A DNA stretch of 64,000 nt from Siphonodentalium dalli (taxonomy: Eukaryota > Mollusca > Scaphopoda > Gadilida > Siphonodentaliidae): assembly GCA_032622095.1 (NCBI GenBank), contig CP136066.1:10067784-10131783 (forward strand), read 5' to 3'. Positions 42,101 through 54,100 of this stretch are shown here, one piece after another. The notes below the pieces were generated by a model, which did no database searches, was not told the DNA's origin, and saw only the letters and a program-made list of their open reading frames with translations. Position numbers and translations under genes: made by a program. Each line of letters opens with the position of its first letter. Position 1 is the stretch's first letter.

Positions 42101-45100
42101 CGTTTATAAGGAAACCTGTAAGGTGAGGGCGATGAACATATCAAATGCACCAATTTTAGCTGAGTTTATTAGATATCTTCACGTAACAATTTGTAAAGCC
42201 AGACAAAGATTTGAAAAACTTTGAACCGAGATGTGTTTCTAATTCTGTGCGGTGCGTGCTGGTGCTCATGGTGCACACAGATTGAGTTGACTTTGCCGAA
42301 TAGAAGATTTGTATGTCTGGTGAAATATGTAAGAAATTTAATTACCTATAAGATATTGAAATTATCAGTGGTGTATAACTTTTAAAACTGGATATTTTTC
42401 CATATATTCCATACAAAATGTTTCCAAACATATTGCATTCATTCTACTTGATATATTTGTCCCCAGAAAACATATTTTTGTGGCACTATAGAAATTACCT
42501 ACATCTGTCTGTCCATTTTGTGGCTGTCACACATTATGGGTACATTCATTGTGTAATCAACTCCTCCCACAGTTTTGAATGTAGAGAATTGAAACTTTAG
42601 GAATAGTATAGTTTGTCACTGAGTTATTCCCCTTACTTGAAAAACTTACATAACCCATTATGGAGCCCCAGACTGAGAGAACCGTGCACTGATGACTATC
42701 GTCAGCTTGTATCCATGTGAGGCTCCATACGAAAGTGTTATATAACCCTTTCATGACAGAAGCTGTACCAGTGTATAACTTCCGTATTAAAAAAACCCTT
42801 ATAAAACTTTTGACCATTCTGATTTAAATGTGTTGTGAGCAACCATCCTAAAATTTGGTCTCTTATCCTGTCTTATCACAAAGTTTTACAGGATTTTGAT
42901 GACAATTTTTATGCATTTTCTAACATTCATATAAAGGGGGATAATCCAAGGTGTTCTAGGCTGTTATATTCTATTATTTTGGTTACTTTTATCTTGACTT
43001 CTGTAAACTGCCGCAAGGTAGACTGCTCGGGACATATTTAGTGAAGTTTCCACTACCGAAGTCCAAGACAGGGATACCTCTAATGTAGGACTGTGATACG
43101 AGCATACCCTGCTCATATATTATGGGTATCACAAGACAGGGTGCCTCTAATGTAGGACTGTGATACGAGCATCCCCTGCTCATATATTATGGGTATCACA
43201 AAACAAGTTTGAGGCGTTTTCTGAGAGCAATTCTATCTTGATATATAAATAAATATAATTGTATTGATTATTTTTTTCAGATAATTACTCCGCCGTGTAA
43301 TGACTCCTTGCTGGCTGAAGTGGTCGTTCTATTGGAGACCTATAGCCGCACAGAACAATGCACCGAATTACAACAAGCCTGCGCCTTATTCATCGTTGAT
43401 AATATCAAGGTTCTGCTCGTGGATGCTGCAAACTGTATGGGTTAGTAAAATGCTGGTACTAATGCTGGTATCTCTTCCGTTGAGAATGACTAATGTGTAG
43501 AACTATATATTACTAGCAGGGTGACCCGACTTCGTCCGGGCTGTTTCCCCACGGCTTTCTGTGGATCTAACATCGAAATCCGTCGAAAGGTGCGATTTGA
43601 CCTTGAATTGACCATTTTGAAGGTCAGGTCGTGGTCACGATTTGAACCGTCCAAAACACTACCCGGACAAAAGTACCCCTAAGTATCAAATTTTGTCGAA
43701 ATCCGTCTGGCAGTTTTCCCGGCCATTGCTAACAAACAAACAGACAGACAGAAATCCCAAAATATATAGTAGATAAATTACCTGTTAGTAATGATATCGA
43801 TGGATGTTTGTATGTTATTTAGCTTGATACTTTATATTGATATTATTGGATGCTTGTAAATCTTTCTTTTCTAAATGGATTCTCCTACCCAGTTATAAAA
43901 GTATATATTGGAATAGTCTATTATTTTCGATGGATGTTCAGATAATAAAAGCAGACGAAAGACAGACGAAAAGCTAATACAAGTGTAGAAGGAATTATAT
44001 TGTTATATTCTTTGGTGGGAAATTTTCAGATTATAAGTTCAACAAGTTGAGCTTATTATCTGAACATTTCATCAATGAGTATTTATTATAGTAATGGTTA
44101 ATTTATATAACACTCCTGTATGGAGCCTCACTCTGACCCAAGCAGACGACAGTCATCAGTGCATCATTATCTCTGCCTGGGGCTCCATAGAGGTGTCATC
44201 AATGAGTATTTATTATAGTAATGGTTAATTGATATAACACTCCCATATGGAGCCTCACTCTGACCCAAGCAGACAACAGTCATCAGTGCATCATTATCTC
44301 TGCCTGGGGCTCCATAGAGGTGTCATCAATGAGTATTTATTATAGTAATGGTTAATTTATATAACACTCCTGTATGGAGCCTCACTCTGACCCAAGCAGA
44401 CGACAGTCATCAGTGCATCATTATCTCTGCCTGGGGCTCCATAGAGGTGTCATCAATGAGTATTTATTATAGTAATGGTTAATTTATATAACACTCCTGT
44501 ATGGAGCCTCACTCTGACCCAAGCAGACAACAGTCATCAGTGCATCATTATCTCTGCCTGGGGCTCCATAGAGGTGTCATCAATGAGTATTTATTATAGT
44601 AATGGTTAATTTATATAACACTCCTGTATGGAGCCTCACTCTGACCCAAGCAGACAACAGTCATCAGTGCATCATTATCTCTGTCTGGGGCTCCATAGAG
44701 GTGTCATCAATGAGTATTTATTATAGTAAGGGTTAATTTATATAACACTCCCATATGGAGCCTCACTCTGACCCAAGCAGACGACAGTCATCAGTGCATT
44801 GTCCGCTCTGCCTGGGGCTCCATAGAGGTGTCATCAATGAGTATATAGTATAGACGGATTAAACCACAGACATGTAGACAGGTTTATATAATATGGCATA
44901 TATTTTATATATATATATGTGATCGGGGGGTTCGATGGTATATAATATGGCATATATTTTATATATATATATGTGATCGGGGGGTTCGATGGTATATAAT
45001 ATGGCATATATTTTATATATATATATATGTGATCAGGGGGTTCGATGATATATAAGGCCAAAAAAAAAAAGGGTTTTGGTCTCGGGCAATTTTTTTCTTC

Positions 45101-48100
45101 AAATCAATGAGGGAGGGAGGGTTTTATTTTTATTTTTTATTTTTTTCTGCGCATAGTAAGCATGGACAAAGATACCTTCCTCTGTCTAGTAATAACCAGA
45201 AAGGTAGAGGGAACTGTTATGCATATAAACTCATTTAGTCTTATATAAAAATGACATTGTACTACCAGTGTATGACTGGGATTACCTAACAATATATAAT
45301 GCCCCTGACATTAACTACTGTTATTGTTGTCTAAAAACTGATACCTCTTCATTCTAATATGTGATCCTGAATTTAGTCCTGTGCCTTTCAATTGTATAAA
45401 GTTACAATTAGTGTAAGTTATTCACAATGACTAATTGTAAGAAGAGCATGAGGATCAGCTAATCATTTTCTTAATTGTAGTCATCTACTTCATGTTTTTT
45501 TTTTTCAAATTTATTTTTTCGTTAGTTTTTTTGTCATAACATCAGGCATTGCAATAAAAAGCCTAATATGGCATATATTTATAATATGGCATATATTTTA
45601 TATAATGTGATCGGGGGGTTCGATGGTATATAGTATGGCATATATTTTATATATATATGTCATCGGGGGGGTTCGATGGTATATAATATGGCATATTTTT
45701 TATATATATATATATGTGATCTGGGGGTTCGATGGTATATAATATGGCATATATTTTATATAATGTGATAGGGGGATTCGATGGTATATAATATGGCATA
45801 TATTTTATATATATATATATGTGATCTGGGGGTTTGATGGTATTATGGCATATATTTTATATATATATATGTGATCTGGGGGTTCAATGGTATATAATAT
45901 GGCATATATTTTATATATATGTGATCTGGGGGTTCGATGGTATATAATATGGCATATATTTTATATATATGTGATCTGGGGGTTCGATGGTATATAATAT
46001 GCCATATATCTCATATATATTTTGAAGATCTCTGTTTGTATGTATGTTTGTATGTCATTGATACAAATCTACGATTCTCGACCAATCGGGACGAAACTTG
46101 GTACGTGTGTGTAGTTTGACCGGGCGGTGGACGTTGTCGTATTGGCGAGCCCGTGTGGCGCCCGCTTCGCGCATGCGCAGACGAGATCTCGGAAACGGGT
46201 GGAGCTATCGACTTGAAATTTGCTATGCGAATGTATCTTGCCCCGGATACGAATTTTATCGGGTTGCCGAGCCCGTGCGACGCCAGCTTCGCGCATGCGC
46301 AGACGATATCTCGGAAACGGGTGAAGCTATCGACTTGAAATTTGGTATGTGAATGTATCTTGCCCCGGATACGAATTTTATCGGGTCGCCGAGCCCGTGC
46401 GACGCCAGCTTCGCGCATGCGCAGACGAGATCTCGGAAACGGGTGGAGCTATCGACTTGAAATTTGGTATGTGAATGTATCTTGCCCCGGATACGAATTT
46501 TCGACTTGAAATTTGGTTTTTGAATAGTCCGGACAACGTAGCCCGGACAACGTCCGGCTCATCGGCTAGTTTTATATATATATGTGATCTGGGGGGTTCG
46601 ATGGTATATAATATGGCATATATTTTATATATATATGTGATCTGGGGGTTCGATGGTATATAATATGCCATATATTTTATATATATATGTGATCTGGGGG
46701 TTCGATGGTATATAATATGGCATATATTTTATATATATATGTGATCTGGGGGTTTGATGGTATATAATATGGCATTTATTTTATATAATGTGATCGGGGG
46801 GTTCGATGGTATATAATATGGCATATATTTTATATAATGTGATCTGGGGGTTCGGAAATTAAGTGGCCCTTTAAGGTGCAAATTCCATTGAGTCCCATAG
46901 CATTTAAAGTGATGTGAAACACTCCGGTTGGGTGATCAAATAGAAATGGAGAATACTCTTGTTAAAAATTGTTGTTTTACAAATAGTATATGTAAATTGA
47001 CAACTCACACCATCATTCTTATATATTGATTAAATGCAGTGACTGTCGATGGCGAAATCATTTTCGTTAGTTTATCGCCGAAAGATGCATCCCGAATCGA
47101 GTAGTAAATATTTACAATTGAGCATAGTTCAGACGATGTTATCTTTTGAGTGTTTACGGTCGATTTGGTTAAGATTTTCAGCGATGTTAGTAGAATCCTA
47201 CATTCCTCCAGTTGGCATAGCACCTGAATACTAACTTATCAGTTCCACGCACCCGAATAAGTACATAATATGTCTTTAAATTCTTCAATTTGATTGGCTG
47301 AGACCGAGTAGAGAATTACAATAAGATTGCCATCTGCTAATTGTGGTTAATGTTGATATTCACATCAAGATTCAACAAATTTCATATGTAAATCAATATT
47401 CATTTTAATTTTCCAATTTGATTAGTCAAAATATACTATGGATGGACTGATCGAGTTACTAAGTTTTGAGAATTATTGGAATTATCTTATAAACTGGTTT
47501 CTTATATTTCTAGGTGCCATATCATTTGCTTTCTGGAGAATTCTGTTTGACTTGCTGCAGGAGGAAGATCTGGTTGTCAGGGAAACCGTTGCTATGGTGT
47601 TACCAAGACTTAATGCAAACTACAGTGGTAAGATAATGCAGATATCATTGAATGTCTGCCTAACTTTCTTAGGTCTAGGACCCAGGGTACGTGCTGCCAC
47701 AAAAATTACTCACATTTGGCAAAAAATATTTCATTTGGCAAAAGTTTTGGCAAGTTACTTTTTAATTCCTCAAGCAATTTGAAAAATATTGGTCAATCAA
47801 TACCATTAATTTTAGGAAACTCTTATATCTTAATTATATTAGTGGTGTTTTATAGGGAAAGATAACACCTCTATTAAGATGCAGTTAATCTCATAGCATT
47901 AGTACTGATGGTTGGAGGGATTACTAGTCATGCTGCGATGTACCCTACTGATGGAAAAACCTTTCTACCATTGTATTGTTCAGTGATTGGCTTATTGTTG
48001 TACGATAAACCACAATCTAGATGCGAGTATAACTAATTATTAACTAACTGCTTTTCTATCGATATCAAAAGTTGTTCAAACTGCGAGTGTCGAAACATAA

Positions 48101-51100
48101 GACTTAAGGTTGCAGAAAATGATACTATCAGGGATAGCATTTGGCAAAAAATATTTTCAAATGGCAAATTATTTGGCATAAGTAAATTTCGGTCCAGCGC
48201 GGACCCTGCTGGGATCAGATTGGGCCTATTTAACCCTTCCCATAACTGGAGCTTCCTGTAGGGAGCCCCATACAGGTGGCAGCTTGTATTGCTGGGTGTC
48301 GTCTGATCATGTCTGTGAGGGGCTCCATAAGGATAGTTTAACCCTTCTATGACTGGAGCTTCCTGTAGGGAGCCCCATACAGGTGGCAGCTTGTATTGCT
48401 GAGTGTCGTCTGTTCATGTCTGTGAGGGGCTCCATAAGGATAGTTTAACCCTTCCATGACTGGAGCTTCCTGTAAGGAGCCCCATACTGGTGGCAGCTTG
48501 TATTGCTGAGTGTCGTCTGTTCATGTCTGTGAGGGGCTCCATAAGGATAGTTTAACCCTTCTATGACTGGAGCTTCCTGTAGGGAGCCCCATACAGGTGG
48601 CAGCTTGTATTGGTGAGTGTCGTCTGCTCATGTCTGTGAGGGGCTCCATATTCACAGTGGTTGTTTTCACGGGGGGGGGGGGGGGGGGGGGTCCCAGAAA
48701 ACAGACAAAAATTACAAGTGTTAGATGTTATCAAGTAGTTTCAACGGATCGAAACTTGGTGCAACACGCTCGATTTCCCGGGAAACAAAAACTGAAAGTA
48801 GGTAATTTATAGGAATTCTGCCGGCAGTGTCGCAGATAACTGGTCGCACATGCTGGCTTCCATTTAAGAACGTAATAGACCGATTGTTCTAAGGTTTCTC
48901 ACCGTTTCTGTTCATTCCAATCTATGTTTTGTTGCTCATAACGGCGGCTGACATTGAATTTTATTCATATAATCTGAATTGGATATCTGTGTTCTAAACA
49001 TAAGGTAATCAATTGATTTCACATCTAGCGAACAAGCACTGTGTAGAAAAATTTACATACTGTCGACACAGATTACAAATATATGCGGCGATTGATCACT
49101 GTCACGGGTTGCGATCGAAGCACATAGGCCTAATTTGTATAATCCACGTCGATTCTGAATGGCATCAATTCAAAATAACATACGTTGGTCAACTTGGCAA
49201 CCTTGTGCTTAAATTTTTGTGAGTTCAGGTCATTTGGCATGTGTTATTTAGACGCAAAAAACGAGACTACACCAAAGTAACACCGATTGAAAATATCCGA
49301 ATCAGCGGACCGATTCGGTGTCGATCTCAAATCGGGTGCCCGATATCGACATCGAATCGAATCTCGAATATTCGCAGATCCCTAGCCTAACAACATTTAC
49401 GTTGACCGTGTAAGCCATCGCATTCTCTTCCATATGTGAGGCTCCCATGGTAAACTCGCATATATAAGAGAATGCATTGGCACAGGATCATTAATGCTGC
49501 ACCAGCAATTTCTGTATGTCTGTTGAATTGTTCTGGTTAAGTATTTCGCTCATTCTTAGTTCTGTATTATCCCAATTTTACGACACACTGAGAATTAGAC
49601 TGTGTTTAACTGTGTGTACTATATTTAGTCTGGGTCCATTTAGGGTCAAGTCTGCAAATAGTGTGTCTGTCATTTGCAGAACTCATGTGGATCTCATTCT
49701 GTTTATAGAACTCATTGGGACCTCATTCTGTTTATATCTCATGGGGACCTCACTCTGTTTATAGAACTCATGGGGACCTCATTCTGTTTATAGAACTCAT
49801 GGGGACCTCATTCTGTTTATATCTCAAGGGGACCTCACTCTGTTTATAGAACTCATGGGGACCTCATTCTGTTTATATAACTCATTGGGACCTCATTCTG
49901 TTTATATCTCATGGGGACCTCACTCTGTTTATATAACTCATGGGGACCTCATTCTGTTTATAGAACTCATTGGGACCTCATTCTGTTTATAGAACTCATG
50001 GGGACCTCATTCTGTTTATAGAACTCATGGGGACCTCATTCTGTTTATATATCTCATGGTAACTTCATTCTGTTTATAGAACTCATGGGGACCTCATTCT
50101 GTTTATAGAACTCATCGGGATCTCATTCTGTTTATAGACCTCATGTGGATCTCACTCTGTTTATAGAACTCATGGGGACCCCATTCTGTTTATAGAACTC
50201 ATGTTGATCTCATTCTGTTTATAGATCTCATGGGGACCTCAGTCTGTTTATAGAATTCATGGGGATCTCATTCTGTTTATAGACCTCATGTGGATCTCAT
50301 TCTGTTTATATATCTCATGGGGATCTCATTCTGTTTATAGAACTCGTGGGGATCTCATTCTGTTTATAGAACTCATGGGGACCTCATTCTGTTTATAGAA
50401 CTCATGTAGATCTCATTCTGTTTATATAACTCATGGGGACCTCAGTCTGTTTATAGAACTCATGGGGACCTCATTCTGTTTATAGAACTCATCGGTACCT
50501 CATTCTGTTTATATAACTCATGGGGATCTCACTCTGTTTATAGAACTCATGGGGACCTCATTCTGTTTATAGAACTCATGTGGATCTCATTCTGTTTATA
50601 TAACTCATGGGGACCCCAGTCTGTTTATAGAATTCATGGGGATCTCATTCTGTTTATATATCTCATGGTAACCTCATTCTGTTTATATATCTCATGGGGA
50701 TTTCATTCTGTTTATAGATCTCATGGGGACCTCATTCTGTTTATAGATCTCATGGGGACCTCATTCTGTTTATATAACTCATGGGGACCTCATTCTGTTT
50801 ATTGAACTCATGGGGATCTCATTCTGTTTATAGATCTCATGGGGACCTCATTCTGTTTATAGAACTCATGGGGACCTCATTCTGTTTATATAACTCATGG
50901 GGACCTCATTCTGTTTATATATCTCATGGTAACCTCATTCTGTTTATATATCTCATGGGGATCTCATTCTGTTTATAGATCTCATGGGGACCTCATTCTG
51001 TTTATAGCACTCATGTGGATCTCATTCTGTTTATATATCTCATGGTAACCTCATTCTGTTTATATATCTCATGGGGATCTCATTCTGTTTATAGACCTCA

Positions 51101-54100
51101 TGGGGACATCACTCTGTTTATATATCTCATGGTAACCTCATTCTGTTTATATATCTCATGGTAACCTCATCTGTTTATATATCTCATGGGGATCTCATTC
51201 TGTTTATATACCTCATGGGGACATCACTCTGTTTATATAACTCATGGTAACCTCATTCTGTTTATATATCTCATGGGGATCTCATTCTGTTTATAGACCT
51301 CATGTGGACCTCATTCTGTTTATAGACCTCATGTGGACCTCATTCTGTTTATAGACCTCATGTGGACCTCAGTATGTTTATAGAACTCATGGGGATCTCA
51401 TTCTGTTTATAGACCTCATGTGGATCTCATTCTGTTTATATAACTCATGGTAACCTCATTCTGTTTATAGAACTCATGTGGATCTCATTCTGTTTATAGA
51501 GCTCATCGGGATCTCATTCTGTTTATAGAACTCATGGGGATCTCATTCTGTTTATAAAACTCATCGGGACCTCATTCTGCTTAGGCCTCATCTTTTGGGA
51601 AGTATCTATAGTCTCAAATTAACATTGTTTTAGTTACTTTTTCCCTTCCGGGAAGTTTCCATATCCCCTAATTTCCAGAAGATAAAATGCATAATTGAGG
51701 TGACTAATGGGTGAACATCACCAATTTCAATTGGGGAACTTCAATCTGATCCTAGGTGCAGTTGAGGCCTAATCAGAATGAGATTCCCCGAGGATGAATT
51801 TGGTGATGCTAGCCCACTGTGCAGGATGGTGTCACTAAATGCACCCTCTGTGGACCTCATTCTGCAAATGACAGATACTATTTGCAGGCTTGATTACTCA
51901 GTAACTCACTCTGGCTTTTCAACTTGGAAATGTCCAAGCCATAGCAGTTGAGGCCTAATCAGAATGAGATTCCCAGAGGGTGAATTTAGTGATGCTAGCC
52001 CACTGTGTGGTATAGCATCACTAAATTAGCCCTCTGGGGACCTCAGCCTGCAAATGTCGAGCCCCATATTCTCAGAGCTGAACTCCATCTATTCATCCCC
52101 TGAAATCTTCCATAATGCAGACTTTTGATATCGATCTATTGATTTTCACAGGAAGCATGCAGCCGTACCAGGCTATGAAGGACATATTACAGACTTTTGA
52201 TATCGATCTATTGATTTTCACAGGAAGCATGCAGCCATACCAGGCTATGAAGGACATATTACAGACTATGATATCGATCTATTGATTTTCACAGGAAGCA
52301 TGCAGCCGTACCAGGCTATGAAGGACATATTACAGACTTTTGATATCGATCTATTGATTTTCACAGGAAGCATGCAGCCATACCAGGCTATGAAAGACAT
52401 ATTACAGACTATGATAACCATTCATAGCCAGAAACATCCAGGGGTTCTCGTTGCTACGCTACTGCAATGGATTGTGGGAAATGATGATGTAACTCAGGTA
52501 ATGATTACTTACATCTGCTTAATGCAAACAAATCTCACTCTCAACCCGGCAATCGACTTAGGTGAAAAAGTACTTTTTCTGGTGTTGAAATGGTTATTCG
52601 ACTAAACAACGTCAACTCGATTATTAAATAAACCCTGAAAGCTCCCAGTCGATTTGTTGAAACAAATCTGCAACTTTTCCCACTGATCACCACAAGCAGC
52701 AGAAAAGTAACGACAAAGAATCTTCAAGAAAATGGTAGCTAAATTATTCAAAGACCCAATTATTAACTCACTCTATTGACCAGGTCAGGCACATCCTGAA
52801 TTCCACTATTATAGTGGTATATAACCAGGTGAGGCACATCCTGAATTCCACTATTATAGTGGTATATGACCAGGTCGGGCACATCCTGAATTCCACTATT
52901 ATAGTGGTATATAACCAGGTGAGGCACATCCTGAATTCCACTATTATAGTGGTATATGACCAGGTCAGGCACATCCTGAATTCCACTATTATAGTGGTAT
53001 ATAACCAGGTGAGGCACATCCTGAATTCCACTATTATAGTGGTATATGACCAGGTCAGGCACATCCTGAATTCCACTATTATAGTGGTATATAACCAGGT
53101 GAGGCACATCCTGAATTCCACTATTATAGTGGTATATAACCAGGTGAGGCTCATCCTGAATTCCACTATTATAGTGGTATATAACCAGGTGAGGCACATC
53201 CTGAATTCCACTATTATAGTGGTATATAACCAGGTGAGGCACATCCTGAATTCCACTATTATAGTGGTATATAACCAGGTGAGGCACATCCTAAATTCCA
53301 CTATTATAGTGGTATATAACCAGGTCATGCACATCTTGAATTCCACTATTATAGTGGTATATAACCAGGTCATGCACATCCTGAATTCCACTATTATAGT
53401 GGTATATAACCAGGTGAGGCACATCCTGAATTCCACTATTATAGTGGTATATAACCAGGTGAGGCACATCCTAAATTCCACTATTATAGTGGTATATAAC
53501 CAGGTCATGCACATCCTGAATTCCACTATTATAGTGGTATATAACCAGGTCAGGCACATCCTAAATTCCACTATTATAGTCGTATATGACCAGGTCAGGC
53601 ACAAAAATGGTTAGGATACAGGGTTTCCGCTACTACGGCAGGCCGGCCGTCCAGCGGCCGCATTCCCCTCCCCAACCTTTACTTAATATTGGTCACAAAC
53701 TTGCCACAGACCTAGCTCAGTCCGCTTTTTACACAGGATGAGCGATCACCGACGCTGACGATTAACCGATTGCAAGGAATCCTACACTTGGTGCCTGAAT
53801 AAGACATGATCAGTAGCGCGGACCTGCATGTGCACAGTTGTCTACACAATCATGGGTAATGCTTTGTCGGGCGAATATTTAGTAGTAATCAGCCTCTCTG
53901 TCAGATTTCTGTCAATAAGGTTCTAACCCACTATTTCCGCTCAAAATGTGCAATATACATCGTATGTCATTGGGGTGGGGGTTCTGAGCTACAACAATGA
54001 ACACAGGTGAGTTTTGGCAGTCGCTGCGACGAACAGTGCATAACTTTTCCCCCAAATTAAGATCTGTATCAAGGGAATGTTTAATTAAAAATAAAACAAT

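Larger units (their letters stand above)
44880..46855. repeat. ggcatatattttatatat satellite, in three blocks
   Basis: Units of about 47-62 bp (tggtatataatatggcatat, then a variable TA run and gtgatcggggggttcga) at 44880-45057, 45566-46008 and 46570-46855. The blocks are separated by the element at 45058 and the Helitron at 46009. Confidence 0.9.

Noticed and set aside
46011-46418. Open frame of 135 aa on the minus strand
   Set aside because: It lies wholly inside the 561-bp Helitron and reflects its 117-bp internal repeats.
52763-53614. Open frames of 174-278 aa over the 45-bp satellite
   Set aside because: The same artefact: a 45-bp period, open on both strands.
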